Source: Rhizomys pruinosus (lineage: Eukaryota > Chordata > Mammalia > Rodentia > Spalacidae). From it: a stretch of DNA of 64,000 nt. Below are positions 31,121 to 43,345 of the stretch, piece after piece. Position numbers and translations under genes: made by a program. Location of the stretch: the NCBI GenBank assembly GCA_009823505.1, contig VZQC01012293.1, forward strand, positions 707,406 through 771,405, in the 5' to 3' direction. A model generated the notes under the pieces. It was given only the letters and a program-made list of their open reading frames with translations, ran no database searches and had not been told where the DNA came from. Position 1 is the first letter of the stretch, and each line of letters starts with the position of its first letter.

Positions 31121-33526
31121 GTGGTTCTTTCTATTTCTGCCCTGTCTGTCTGTCTCTCCCTCCCCTGCTCTTTTCTATTTGCATCTCTGTTGTGTTTAGT
31201 CTTTGGTTCCTGGCTGGATCTTACAAGTGTGAGCATCCTTCAAGTTCAGGGATATCTTCAGAGTCCAGCACCAGCTTGCTTCCTTCACAGAGCAAGATCA
31301 AGAGAGTGTTTGTGGGTTCACAGTGGGTCATTTGACACATATAGACAATCTGACTTCCCATAAAAGAATTATGGTAATAAATTTTTTAAAGACAAAGAAT
31401 AGTCAATTCTCCAGAGAGACGGAAATATTTTAGAGCATGTCTGCATCATAAAGTCTTCATTTTTTATTTGACCAAAATAGAAATTGTTTAGCAAAGGCCA
31501 CTTACCAGGAAGCCATCGATATACACGAATGAGCTGTGAATCTGTCTAAGAGGGTACAATTCACACTCTTTTATGATGATTCTTTCTCAAAATATAAAAA
31601 TAACACTTTCAGAAATCTAGAAACTCCACTTTCAGACTGCAGTCAAAGGAGGAGGGTTTCTCAGAGTGTTTGTGTGTGCGCTCACACTCCTCGGCTATCT
31701 TCCTATCAAGCCACTCTGATTGAGATCTCCAAAAAAGTTTTCAAAATAATTGAGTGCTCCTTCCCGGAGAAAAGGAATTATAGAGCCATTGCATCCTCAC
31801 CCCACAACAAGGCTGTCCCCCCAAACCCTCTGCTTTCCTGCTGCTTCATATTCATTAATTAGTCTGAGGTTGCCTCCGTGTTTTGTTTACAAAGCCACTT
31901 AAACCCACGCACCCATTTAACATATTTATGACCCCAGTTTTCTTTCTGTCCTCTGAGACTGTACCGTAATTGTTCTCGCAGAGAGCCTTCCCTGCTGAAA
32001 AGAGACAACATAAAGAAGGAAGTGAATGTGTGAGGCTTCAATACCTTCAACAAAACAACTGGGTGCAGTTCGGCCCCTGCCCCCCCCCTCCCGGGGTCAC
32101 TTTAATTGAGTGGAGCCTCAACCTCTATGGAGTGTGTGAGAGACTATTAACTCTTAACAACACTCCATCTCGGCTTATTTATTTATTACTTAAATGATTA
32201 GTTATTGCTTCTTGGATTTAATATAACCTCTGGGAACCAAGATGGCAGCATCACGTTACAGAAAAACTACAAGTTATTTTAGAACTGTAATTGACGTTTT
32301 ACGAGAGCCATAAAATCTTTCTGAACAAATAACTCACCATTAGTCAGAACCTTGAACAGGAGATCTGAAAATTAAAGACATGGTGGAATGGTACTGTACT
32401 TGTGTGCTCATGTCTCTCTGAGAGTGCCCAGAGACAGAGGGCTGAAGATGGAGACAGTCCAATGGAGTGCTCATGTTTACATCACCACACGGAATGTAAA
32501 TCATCACATGCTTGAGTCAGAGAGACCTGGAAAAATGAAGAATGACTTGCATCTGACAGACACACAATAGGGTAGCTACCTCAGACCTTGTCTTTTGCTG
32601 TTTGTTGAGACAACTTCTAGACAGTTTCATCTGATGTGAGGAGGTAGTGCTCCCCAGACCAGCTGACTCAGCAGCATTCTCAGAATAGTCCACCTCCTCC
32701 TTTCAGTCATGTTTGGATTCCTGCGGAACTTATCACTGACAGCTTTGGACTTCTCTACTTTCCCATCCAACATGGCTCAATATTTAATAATGAGGATAAT
32801 AATAATAATATTTTATTGTTTGTTTTTGATAGTGCTTTGGCATGACAGTGTTTTGTTTGGGCAGAAAAGCCCATAATTCCCAAATGGAATATGCTGATCT
32901 CCTGTTTCATAAGATGCTGAGTAGATGTCATACAAACCCCTCCCCCCCCAGGATTGAGCTACTTATTCAGCCTCTCGTCCTGGGCGTTGGCTGCTGATGC
33001 TAACAGAGGCAACCATATGAACTGTTCATGGTGTGAGTCAGGATGCCTCACCCAAGTTACCCCCCCCCAAAAAAAACCAGTCATTGACACTCTTTGAGGA
33101 GGCAAAACGTCCAGCTTCCCTGCCTTGACAAATTGGACAGTAGTGGACCGTCTCCATTCACATCCTCCTAGCACCACATCCTTTCTTGCCTTCCTGTACA
33201 GATGTTCTCAACAAACCCCCTACATCCCCATAATGTATTTTTAGGGGAACCTAATCTGCAACAATTGCCTTCATTGGGCTTTTCAGCCCTATTGACGGCC
33301 TCAGGCAACACCTACCAACCAACAGAGCTCAAGGTAGTTTCACAAATTACACAGAAACGTAGTTAGCTTGCTTCGGGCTTATTTCTGTGTTTATTTTCTC
33401 TCTACTTGGTTTTGAATGTATGGCCTTGAAGTCTCCAGAATATCCTTCCTACTCCTGGCTTCTGAATTTTGGTCATATTTTTAGCTTGTTTGTGTCTTGG
33501 CCTTTCTCTTCTGGCTTTGACTCCAT
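31121..33526. other. 2.4 kb single-copy DNA
   Basis: No transposon recognised. The part 31,600-32,170 is free of repeats and has CATTAATTAG, CATATTTATGACC and TTTAATTGAG-type AT cores in moderate-GC sequence, a texture common in developmental enhancers. Short TAA repeats lie near 32,800. Confidence 0.45.
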
Positions 33527-33558
33527 GCCTCCACGCCTCCACACCTCCACGCTTCCAC
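33527..33558. repeat. 8-bp x 4 tandem repeat
   Basis: GCCTCCAC GCCTCCAC ACCTCCAC GCTTCCAC. Confidence 0.9.
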
Positions 33559-33957
33559 TGAGTTCTTTGGAGGTGGTTTCTGTAACCAGGCATCAGAGGC
33601 TCTACAGTACCTGCAGGTGACAGAGGATCCCTAGCCCTGATCCTGGTGGCTTTGGGGTTAATGCTGCCCCCACTTCACAGAGCCCTCTACTCTACTTACT
33701 CAGCATCATTTTAAGGCAAGTAAGTCATAAAGGGAGATCAGGATCATTCCATACAGAATATACTATATGTTCTTCATGACAGGTGACTGGGAGAATTTGG
33801 ATTTTGCTGGGCCTAATCTTTCCCAAGTACTAGCCATGAAGTAGGTACCACACAGAATCCAGCACACTGGCACAGAAGTGAGAACCCAGGGTGGAGCTTA
33901 CTGTGGACGAGCCTGATCATGCATGCACAAGAGGAAAGTGGAAGCTCATCTCAGCGC
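33559..33957. other. Unassigned DNA
   Basis: Nothing recognised. Confidence 0.5.
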
Positions 33958-33960
33958 GAG

Positions 33961-33991
<31 letters not shown>

Positions 33992-34048
33992 ACACACACA
34001 CACATGCACGTGTGTGCGTGCTTGCGTGCGTGCGTGCGTGCGTGTGCA
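33958..34048. repeat. (CA)n followed by (TGCG)n
   Basis: About 44 bp of CA, a GCACGTGTGTGC junction, then GTGC/TGCG repeats to 34,046. Strictly alternating purine-pyrimidine, so prone to Z-DNA. Confidence 0.95.
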
Positions 34049-34259
34049 CACCCCTAACTTCCCTTTCTGTACCTGTGGCCTCTGATTACTTGTATTTAAG
34101 ATAGGGGATTTCCCTATCCATGAAGATCTATTTCATCTCGAAAGATCTCCAGCTATTTGAAAGGTTTTTTTAGAGATGCTTTAAATAAGGAGTCAGGATT
34201 CATTTCTGATGGGTATGGTAAGACATCTGGACATAGAAAAGATTGTCCTAGAAGAAAGG

Positions 34260-34544
34260 CCTATGCTCACAAATCCTGCTAGTTAATGTGTTGTAGATAT
34301 GACAGGGAAGCTGTGCCAATAAGATCTCTGCATAATGATCTGAATAATGACAATATCTGTATAATGACAAATCCAGGTAACACGTTGATGTGGACAGGAG
34401 AAATTTCATGGGTTCCCACCTCAAGACAAAAAGCTACAAGCAATCAATGGATGCTGAGGTTGGGAGAATCAGTTTATCTAGGAATGAGCTCCCTGAGAGG
34501 TTATCTAATTCCAAGTGAGGACTGCTAAGTGGACTCAGATATAC

Positions 34545-34588
<44 letters not shown>

Positions 34589-34752
34589 ATATGTATATGT
34601 AACAAATATAATCAAGGAAGAGGATAAGACCTTGTGAGAGTGGTTGAGGGACATGGGAGGAGACAGAGGGGAACTGGGAGCCATGGAAATTATGCAAACA
34701 CAATACTCATGTATGAAATTTTCAAAAAATAAAAAACTATATTATAAAAAAT
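34260..34752 (+). mobile_element. L1 (Lx-like) 3' UTR with (GT)17
   Basis: GAGAAATTTCATGGGTTCCC, AAAGCTACAAGCAATCAATGG, GGTTATCTAATTCCAAGTG, (GT)17 at 34,551-34,584, then GGGACATGGGAGGAGACAGAG and a final A-rich stretch. The left limit is approximate. Confidence 0.8.
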
Positions 34753-36746
34753 GCTGATCTTTTTACTTATTGTCCAATAAGTTGACTTTATTTACTTATT
34801 AATACAATATTCTGGTGGGTAATTCTAAGAATTTCCGAAGGATAATTATATAATCTGTTAACCAAGTTATTTATGATTCTTTAAAAAAAGCAAGGACATG
34901 GTGAAGGAAGGGCATTTTCCTTCTGCTTGTCCCGCTTCCCTCTCCCTGATGAGCGGGCTTGTCTTGTTGCTGCTGCTATTGACTCCTTTGCTGATATGAG
35001 TACTAGTGTTTCCAGGCTTCTGTCATCAGCTAAGGACTTGTAACTCTCCAGGAACCCTCTGGATTTTTGGCTCCAGAGTTGAATTGTGGAGGGACCCAGC
35101 CCTGTGTACTGAGCACCTACCAGGCTCTTGGCTTCCCCAGTGTGAGGCAGCCGCCTCTGTGGGACCGGTCTGACTGCTGAGCACCTAGCCAGCCTTAAGG
35201 ACTCAGCAACTGCCAGGTTCTCAGCTTCTCAGGTGTGATTCAGATGTTCTTACTGTTTTGAGATAAGCTGAGTAATAAATTCTTTATATATAAATATAGA
35301 GATAGATATAAATTCTGTTAGTTCTGTTCCTCTAGAGAACACTGACTGATACACAGTCCTTTGGTGAGGTATTCTTCCCAGGTGATTATACATTGTATCA
35401 AGTTGGCAATTAAAACCAACCATCATAGAGGTCCAGATGATTATTCCCTGGAAAGGATGGGCCTTCTAGCCTGGCATACAACAAAAATGAAAGGTCCTGT
35501 CTCAACCAAGGAGGGTGATAAGGACCAACAGGCATGGTCCTTGACTTACACTCATGCATTACGACATGTGTGCGCTTGTCCTCACTCTCACACACGAACA
35601 CACACAGAGACATGCAGATCTTTAGTTCATTTTCATGGCTACCCCAAGAATAGTATCTTAGAAGCATCTTTGACTTCTCCTTGGATCCATCTGAAACATC
35701 CATACATTGGCCCTTAAGTCCTTCTTATTCAAGATTACAATGAATGGAACCCAGTCCTTGGGGCACTTACCAGCCCTCCTTAGCACAACCTCCTCTGGGT
35801 TGTGTATACTTAGATGGGACTCATTTCAAATCAAATCTCCTGGTGTCCATATCAGTCTTCTGAAGTAATGCTTTCTATCATTTTTTGTGCTTAATGAATG
35901 CTGTGGGCTCCTGTTGGCTAACCATGTTCTCTGTGTCAGACCTGACTTTAGCCCGTCCTTACTCTTCCCCTGAAACAACTTAGAACCTCACTTACAGAGG
36001 TGAAATGATGTGGCCTAATCTTCCTCAGACAGTGAGTAGACGCTCTAGGCTTTGATGCCTGTACTGGTGTTAGATGTGTCTCAAGAAGTATACTCTAACT
36101 TGTTCTAAATGCTTCCTTAATTTTCTTACTCCCTCATACTGAGAGCGAAGATCTAGAAAAAAATTAAGACTCAAATGATAGCTCATCAGTTGAGTTCTCT
36201 CATCCCAAATAAAATGATTTCTCTGTATGAACTTCTCAGAAGCCTGTTTCTTTCGAGTTAGACTGTTCCCTCCTTAAAGATAGGTACACTGTGTTAGACT
36301 TCCTTCTGCCTCCACAATGTAGCTCCTGTATAGTACATTTTGTATTGAGCTCTCCTGATACTTTCACAAGGGTACTTTAGATCTCTGGAATGTTAGAGAT
36401 GCTTCTAGGTAGAGTCAGAAAATAAAGTCATATGCTAGGCAGACTTACAAACTTTGAGATTTATGCCATGGCTCAAGCATCTATCCACTTCCTTGACAAT
36501 AAAACAAGTTTCTATTAAAAAAATCAAAACCTAGAATGTCAAATGTGGGGACCACCTGGAAGCAGAAAGAGCAAAACTACCCATTAGACTTTAGATTGTG
36601 TGTGTAGATGCTTTCCAGTCCCAGCTGTACACTGTATGGTCAAAGGGAAAAAGACTACCATTCTTTGTAGTATATCTACATTATAAGGACAGAGATATGC
36701 AGGCTTCCGAGGATGATAATGTTGATGACACAAGTAGGTGAGAACC
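34753..36746. other. About 2 kb, mostly unassigned
   Basis: About 35,020-35,350 ends in CTGTTCCTCTAGAGAACACT GACTGATACA, a signature of an ancient interspersed repeat I cannot name. About 36,260-36,350 loosely resembles an L2 3' end. No gene seen. Confidence 0.4.
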
Positions 36747-36832
36747 AGACCTGGAGACTGGAGAGAAGACACAGTGCTTAAGAGCATTGGCTGCTCTTCC
36801 AGAGGACCTGGGTTCAAGTCTCAGCATCTAAA
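36747..36832 (+). mobile_element. B2 SINE head only
   Basis: GACTGGAGAGAAGACACAGTG to GGACCTGGGTTCAAGTCTCAGC, then the match stops. Confidence 0.85.
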
Positions 36833-37463
36833 GAGACATTGCTTGCAGGGCACTTTCATGTTTAACCCACTGTGGCTGGATTTGAAGATACCTCATTTCG
36901 GGAGGTCTTTCCTTAGAAAAAAACTTGGGCTAGATGGGTATCCACATCAGCCCCTCCCTTCTAAAATCTTTTCTCTCCAAACCCACTAGCCTTGAAAACC
37001 CACTGACTTCATGTCTCCCTTGATCGAGTTAGACCTTGCATCGTGTGGTCCATGAAAAGACCCTTGTAAAGGAAGAAGGGAGTTTTGATGTTGGTAGACC
37101 AGGCCTCTGAGGTTAAATGGTCACTGGAATTATTTCCTGGGAGATAGGACCAAGGGTGATTGATGTTCAAGTAGTCTGGTTACTAAAGCCTAGTAAGTGT
37201 TTTCCAGTCTGAGAAAGGTCAGAAGAAGGTATGGCTAGACCTGTACTGAATAAGCTTAATGTTATCTTTGGAAGCCCTTTGGAAATAGTAGCAAGAGGCT
37301 TGGACTTTGCAGCAGATGAGAGTGGAGACCCCTGCATCTCTGCTCACTGCCATCCTGCATCTCAACCTGTAAATATCTCCTTCACAGTCTGGGCTTCCAC
37401 AGCCAGATGACAGAGTGCTCACTGAGTAGACCTGGTGACTCTTGGCAGCTGGCGAAGAAAGTG
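36833..37463. other. Single-copy DNA, nothing recognised
   Basis: Unassigned. Confidence 0.5.
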
Positions 37464-37632
37464 TGTGATGGTTAATTTTATATAGCAAGTTGGCCACATG
37501 GTGGTTCTTAACACCAGTGTAGGCCTTGCTACAAACATGGTTTGAAATGCTATTAATATTTAAATCAGTAGACTTTGAGCAAAATGTACTATCTTTCAAG
37601 TGGGCTTCATACAACCACTTGAGCATCTTAAA
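37464..37632 (+). mobile_element. Ancient transposon fragment
   Basis: GATGGTTAATTTTATATAGCAAG, TTTAAATCAGTAGACTTTGAG and GTGGGCTTCATACAACCACTTGAG match a mammalian-wide repeat pattern known to me but not firmly named. Confidence 0.55.
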
Positions 37633-37643
37633 AGAATGAATTA

Positions 37644-37895
37644 GGTACAGTAGCCTCTGCTTTTCCTTGGGAAAGACATTTCAAGACCTTCAGTGGATGC
37701 TCAAAATTTTGACATACCTACCTACAATGAAATTATTATATCAGTTAGGCACTGTAAGAAACTAATGACTAGTAGTAAAATTGAAATAAAAATGTGGATG
37801 TGGTCTCTCTCCTGCAAGTGGTTGTATGTATGACTCGCAGGCTTCTTGTGGTAATGTGAGGTGATGGGCCTGAGTTGTTGACTAGGTTGAAACCG
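37644..37895 (+). mobile_element. Tigger-like DNA transposon fragment
   Basis: CAGTGGATGCTCAAAATTTT, TTAGGCACTGTAAGAAACTA, AATAAAAATGTGGATGTGGTCTCTC and CTTGTGGTAATGTGAGGTGATG follow a non-autonomous Tigger-type element. A second copy lies at 42,975-43,345. Confidence 0.65.
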
Positions 37896-38209
37896 GATAA
37901 TGAAACCAAGGCTAAAAAGGGATACTGCTTTGTATTTGGTGAAAGGATGGTTCCAAAGAAGCCTGTTATCTAAGGAAAGTAAGACATCCTGGGACGGGCA
38001 AGCGTAGGGAATAGCTTACCATGCTGGGACACTTGGTTTTGGTTATGCACCCCTATTCTAAAAATATACTTGGAAGCCCAAGACCCTAACCTGCATGTAC
38101 ACACACACCCCTCTTAAACAATGGAATAAGTTTCTCTTCCATTCCCCCTTAAAAACCATGAAACATTTCTATTCATACGTATTCATATGTATTCTTATTT
38201 ATTTCTCAG
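37896..38209. other. Unassigned DNA
   Basis: Nothing recognised. Confidence 0.5.
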
Positions 38210-38668
38210 TATGGAAGGTAGGGAGACAATCTGTCCTGAACTGGTTTTATTTTGGGTGCATGTTAATAAGGCAAAATAGGGGGAATCCCCTAATTACCAT
38301 CTTATGCTTATGCTTAATTGTGCAAGCATATCATAAAATAAGATGTATTATAGGAAGGAATGTGCACAGTGAGCAAAGGCCTACATAATCCAACTCTGTG
38401 GGTCAAAATGGAGGACTGCTCACATTACATCCCTGGTAACCAAACTCCTCCTTCCCTTGAAGCCCAGAAAAGGAAGTCCCAAACAATAGTCAGGTCCCTT
38501 GAGTACTCTCACCGGTGGGGTCCTCTGTCACTCTTGACAGGGTGTCTGATCCATGCTATCACTTTGCTTTTAAATAAAGTTTCCTTGCTGCTTTGCAATC
38601 TGCGTGTGCCTTTATTTCATTGTAAATAAGAATCAAGAATCTGGAGACATCTGGCCCAGACCCTAACA
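38210..38668 (+). mobile_element. Solo LTR-like sequence
   Basis: Resembles an ERV LTR end: AATAAA at 38,572-38,577, followed by TTCCTTGCTGCTTTGCAATC, and an end near GGCCCAGACCCTAACA. No internal retroviral sequence adjoins it. The left edge and family are uncertain. Confidence 0.55.
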
Positions 38669-38734
38669 GTTGGAAGTAAGACAACTTTAGCTGTGTCATG
38701 GATGGCTGTTCACTGCTTTGCTTTTTCATGCTTT

Positions 38735-38955
38735 ACAGATCTATATAAAATCTAGGAACCACAAATGAAAGGAAACATATGATATTTGTCTTTCTGAGCC
38801 TGGCTTAATTTGCTTGACATGATTACCTCCAGTTGCATCCATTTTTTGGCAAATGACATAACTTTATTCTTCATGTTTGAAAAATCCATTGTGTACATGG
38901 CCCACAACTTTGTATACATTTTTCTGCTCTTGGACACCTAAGCTGGTTCCACCAG
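38735..38955 (-). mobile_element. L1 3'-end fragment, old
   Basis: Antisense of the conserved L1 block: GAGCCTGGCTTAATTTGCTT, ACCTCCAGTTGCATCCATTT, CTCTTGGACACCTAAGCTGG. Confidence 0.82.
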
Positions 38956-39261
38956 TCTATGTTCTTAACTGGAACCAAAGGTCAATGTTCTTCTTTGAGA
39001 TGACAACAGGTTCCTTGCAGCTGCAGGATGCTTCCGATCTCATTGCTGTCTGTGGTTGGGAGTCAGCCACCTGTTACAGTTTGCCCATGGTCCTTTCCAT
39101 CCTGAATCAGCATTGGGAAAGTTAATGTCAATCTCTGCTAAGTTAAATCTATTTCACCTCTAGCATTGGCCCTATTAGATTAGGCTGAGGAAAGTTGCCA
39201 ATGGTGCTGTACAATATAAATAATCACAGGATGCACTGCTTCATTATATAGTCACAAGTCT
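38956..39261. other. Unassigned DNA
   Basis: Nothing recognised. Confidence 0.5.
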
Positions 39262-39685
39262 CAAGACATTATGGTTTGAGTGTCTCCAGTGGTTTATTGC
39301 TGGAGGTTTGGTTCCCCAATCTGTTGCTATGGTGACAGTACTGGTGAGCCTTTCAGATGGTGTCTAAAGGAAGAAAATTTGTCACTAGGAATGGGATTAG
39401 TGTAGTTCTCACTAGAACCCCATTAGTCCCTACAAGAGCTAGTTTCTGTAAAAATAGTCCAGAACCCTGAACCACTTGCCTGCTCTGTCTTGCCGTGTGA
39501 CTTGTTTGGCACCCACTCCAGCTATTGTAGTACCATCTGCCACAAGGCTTTCAATGGAAACTGAACAAATATGGTGACCTAACCTTGGATTTTCAAACTC
39601 CGCTCTGAGCTAAGTAAACCTTTTCCCTTTATAAGTACCTAGCTTGGGTAGTTAGTTAAAGCAAAGAAAATGGACTTAAACACAG
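39262..39685 (+). mobile_element. MaLR-type LTR
   Basis: ATTATGGTTTGAGTGTCTCC at the start, CTAGGAATGGGATTAGTG, a GAACCACTTGCCTGCTCTG block, and GAGCTAAGTAAACCTTTTCC-CTTTATAAG near the end follow the MST/MLT1 order of ERVL-MaLR solo LTRs. Confidence 0.7.
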
Positions 39686-40355
39686 ACATTCATTCAGGGA
39701 CTTGGAATCTCAGGGGAATTTTACCATTCTGGGACAATATCATTTACTGAGATACATTTTTCATGTTGAGATGTACAGGTGGAAAGAATCTGAGACCAAA
39801 GAACATTCCTCACAGTGAGATTATAACCCAGCCACAGACAGGAAACAGGAATTGGGAGTTGCACTGGCAGATGGAAAAAGCAATGCTGTACCATTTCTTA
39901 GTCTTTTACTTTGAACATCCGAGTCCACTCCTGGGTAGTACAGGTTAGAGATGCCACTGTCACTGGGCTCAAATGAAGCCCCTGGGCTAGATCTCAGAAT
40001 AGAGATGTACAACCTGCGTCTTATAAACCAAAACAGAGACGGTATTGGCTACTTACTTCCTCTGTCCTTTTCTCAAGAAGGCTTTTTGCACATTCCCACT
40101 GAGTAGCCACAGATTAGGGTGTTGGAGGATGAGGAGAGGCTCCTCCAAGCTAGCGTGGTGATAGCAGAGGTCTTCAGCAAAAGCACGGTGGGGGATGTAG
40201 ATGAAGAAGGAGAATAGATGCCCTGAGGCAGAGCCTCCTCTCGCCAGCAGTCTTTTCCTGTATTTGCCAGTGGGATTCTGGGTTTCGGGTAGCAGAGTGG
40301 AGTTTCCAACAGTCATTAACACATATTCATGGAGCTAGGCCTGATTCTGCAGCTT

Positions 40356-40357
<2 letters not shown>
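39686..40357. other. Single-copy DNA, nothing recognised
   Basis: Overlapping 78- and 89-codon minus-strand frames at 40,053-40,322 have no recognisable motif. Confidence 0.5.
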
Positions 40358-40388
<31 letters not shown>

Positions 40389-40455
40389 GTCTTCTCGAGA
40401 CAGGGTCTCCCTGTAGCCTCAGCTGTCCTGGAACTCACTCCATAGACCAGGCTAG
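40358..40455 (-). mobile_element. Truncated B1 SINE, 30-base T-run
   Basis: A 30-T tail, then CTCGAGACAGGGTCTCCCTG, stopping at ATAGACCAGGCTAG; the head half is missing. Confidence 0.94.
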
Positions 40456-41049
40456 CAGTCAGGAGGTCCAAGGCTCATTGTTTTTGGAGAATGACTGCAA
40501 TGAGGGAGTCTATCTGACTTCAGAGTGTGGTGATAGGGGCTGGGTGCTCATCTAGGGGGTCTGAGAGGAATTAGGATAGCTGTTAGAAGGAACAGGTGGA
40601 AGTCATTAGTCCAGCTATGCCTATGCCAAGGGCAGAGGAGATACCTAGTCCAGCCACAATAGGGAGGAGTTCAGGGGACCATTTCAGAGTTCTGTGGGTA
40701 TCAATGGAAATTCCCTGTAAATAACACTGGTGGGAAATGACCACCGTGCTTTACCTGAGCAGAACAAGATCCTGGCCCCTTCTCCACTGGATACTTCTCT
40801 GATTCAGAGGTTGACGATTTAGAGCACATAACTGTGTGATATGCATTGATCTCCAAGCAAGTCCAGGACCCCCAAATGTCCAGGACATGTTGCATGAAGT
40901 GTTCTCAAAACTGCCTTTAAGCAAAGCCAAGGACAGGAAGGGGCCCAGAAGTCCTTCCTGGGTCAGATTCTTTCTGGGTCAACTTCCATTAGCTTTCTAT
41001 CAGCTTCCTTTAACTTGCTTATTGTTCCTTGTGAAAGCCATTTTATTGA
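40456..41049. other. Single-copy DNA, nothing recognised
   Basis: Unassigned. Confidence 0.5.
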
Positions 41050-41368
41050 CAATATGTAATCCACTGAAGGCTCAACTGTAGTGCGAATGTGTCCCTCTAA
41101 ATACAGGGGTGGTGAGTGTGACCACAGTAAGGGGCTGTGCCTTTAGGAGGTGACCAGGCCAGATGCCCACTCGTGTGAAGGGTTTTCACAAAGGGAATCC
41201 ACCCTCTGAGGGCTTTTCTTTCAGTTCCCCTCGGAGGCAGAAAACAGATGTTAGCACCTTGAGCTTTGAACTTCTCCATTTCCAATACTGTGAGAAATTA
41301 AAGTTGTTCTTTATAAATTACCCAATCTATGCTGCTCTATTATAGCAGCACAAACAGACTATGACAGC
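41050..41368 (+). mobile_element. MLT1-like MaLR LTR
   Basis: GCGAATGTGTCCCTCTAAAT, GCCTTTAGGAGGTGACCAGG, AATACTGTGAGAAATTAAAG, TTCTTTATAAATTACCCAATCTATG and AGCACAAACAGACTATGACA match MLT1-type LTRs. Confidence 0.72.
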
Positions 41369-41393
41369 TTCTTAAAAAGCTTTTAATTATTGA

Positions 41394-41474
41394 ATTTTTT
41401 TTGTCTTTTCGAGACAGGGTCTCCCTGTAGCCCCAGCTGGCCTGGAACTCACTCTGTAGACCAGGCTGGCCTTG
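41394..41474 (-). mobile_element. Truncated B1 SINE
   Basis: TTTTCGAGACAGGGTCTCCCTG to GTAGACCAGGCTGGCCTTGA; 5' truncated and little diverged. Confidence 0.94.
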
Positions 41475-41642
41475 ATTTTTAATGAAATGAGATGATTAAT
41501 CTCAAGTCAAATCTCTTATTTTATATTAGCATATATTTATCAGTTATGATGAAATTTACTTCTTAAATAAAATTTGAATGTCAGTAGTTACAAAGATGAG
41601 TTCTGACTTTCTCCAAATTAATATGATTTGTGTCTTCAGTAA

Positions 41643-41766
41643 TTTTTTTTTGACAGAAGATCTCATTATGTTACCTAGTCTGGTCTTGAATTCCTGGGCT
41701 CAAAAGGACTTCTCACTGTGGCTTCCTGAGTAGACTGAACTGCAAACAGGCACCACTGGACTGGGA
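41643..41766 (-). mobile_element. 7SL-derived monomer (PB1/FLAM-like)
   Basis: GACAGAAGATCTCATTATGTTACCTAG and CTGGTCTTGAATTCCTGGGC, then TGGCTTCCTGAGTAGACTG. Closer to the ancestral 7SL monomer than to B1, so it predates the rodent B1 families. Confidence 0.75.
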
Positions 41767-41794
41767 TAAAAATTATTTTGGTTAATTTTAAAGT

Positions 41795-42092
41795 TAACTT
41801 TCATTACCTAGTTGTAAATATTTCTTGTGCACGGCCCCTTGAGCTTTTGTCCAAAGCAGTTGGGAGTGATGCATATTGGAAACAACAACAACATCAGAAA
41901 GGACTGCATCAAAGAACTGACTGAAACAGTGAACTTCTGCTCAAAACAGTCAACTTCCACATGGAGAGTATTGAGAGAGACTGTAAAAGAGATGAAAAGC
42001 ATGTTTGGCAGAATGCATGAGCTCTGGTGGGGTGGGGGAATGAGGGGAGACACGGGTCTAGATTTGATAAAAAAATAAATTAAAAAATAGTT
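41795..42092 (+). mobile_element. L1 3' UTR end, young
   Basis: Carries GAGCTTTTGTCCAAAGCAGT, GGACTGCATCAAAGAACTGA, GCAGAATGCATGAGCTCTGG and an A-rich end. Nearly identical to the inverted copy at 52.0-52.3 kb, which marks a recently active subfamily. Confidence 0.88.
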
Positions 42093-42974
42093 AATTTTCA
42101 TATTTTGTTTCTAATAAATGAAAAATAAAAGTTCTATATTCCCCCATCTCCAATCATTCTAAGTCATTCATAAAGGCCATAAGAGATTTTACTAAACATG
42201 AAGCTAAATTCTAACTAGGCTCCAATGTCTCCCCTCTTCGTGCTTTGTGTTCTGAAGTCTCTGGCAAGCTGAGGGAAACTTCTGTTAGCTCAGTAATATT
42301 TACTGGTTGGGGTGAGCACTAGGGGTAATGTTTTTGGAGTCATCTTCACATTTACACTTCTCGCCAGTCTGCTGAGTTTGACTCCTCTGTTCCTGACACT
42401 TCCTTTTCACACTGGCCATGCATCTGCTACACTGTGTTGACTGGAAAAGCCAAACCACCTGGGAAAAAAACCTTGACACCCTTCAGTCTTCCATGACAGC
42501 CATGCACCCTATCGGACTTCGTTTTTAAAGCTACACATCATTTTCTAGTTGTTGCAACAGAACTTTAAATAGATCCCATAACCCCTTCATAACTTGATCT
42601 CTGGGAACTTCTACCTGAGTCTCTGTGAACTGGCAGCTGTACACGCCACTGGGCAAAGTTGGAGCCCTGTCTCCAATCATTCCTGGTCTCATGCTCTGCC
42701 CTGGGTGTCCCCACAGACACACGTGTGTTTGTGCTCCACACAAGCTTCAAGGTGTCTCTGAGCACACACCTTGGTGTGAGAACCCTTCAGCCATCGCACA
42801 GGTGTGAAATGCCATCTCTGTCCACCAGCAGAGTCTTACCTAAGGGGCATCTTCTTGTCCCTTCCCTATTCTTCAGACCCAAACAAGTGTGTACTGTTCT
42901 GTGTCTGTATCCTTAGACTGGCCCACTAAGAGTTCCTAGACAACATGGACTGTGTTTGGCTTATTTTGTAATTC
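42093..42974. other. Unassigned; possible L2 remnant at the end
   Basis: GACAACATGGACTGTGTTTGGC TTATTTTGTAATTCTGG at about 42,935-42,975 resembles an L2 3' end. The 60-99 codon frames show no known motif. Confidence 0.4.
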
Positions 42975-43345
42975 TGGTAGTTTCCCTCATCCACAGAGAT
43001 AATTTCAAGGCCTTTCTTGGATACCTGAAACCATGGAGAGTGCCAGACAGTATATATGTATATTTTTTTTCTTATGCTCAGATACTTGAGATAAAGTTTA
43101 ATTAAGCACAATAAGAGAAGAACAGCAATAACCAACAATAAAATGAAACATTTTTAGCAAGATATGGTAATAAAATCAGCAGTATCACGACTTTTGTGTC
43201 TCAGGGCCATTATTTAGTAAAATAAGGGCTACTTGGACCCACAAGCACTGTGGCACCATGGCAGTCATTCTGATGTTCAAGACAGCTGTTGAGAGTGACA
43301 GGTGGGCAGAGTGTGTGCTGCAGATACAGGGCTAGAGGTGATTCA
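42975..43345 (+). mobile_element. Tigger-like DNA transposon fragment
   Basis: GGATACCTGAAACCATGGAG, GAGATAAAGTTTAATTAAGC, TTTTGTGTCTCAGGGCCATT, AAAATAAGGGCTACTTGGAC and ACAAGCACTGTGGCACCATGG follow the same element as 37,644-37,895 but extend further. Confidence 0.72.

Noticed and set aside
31015..31363. Ser/Leu-rich frames of 73-112 codons
   Set aside because: Translations of the (CT)n tract and its shoulders.
38210..38668. Terminal exon with poly(A) signal
   Set aside because: AATAAA and its context fit an LTR better than a gene 3' end, and no upstream coding sequence is present.
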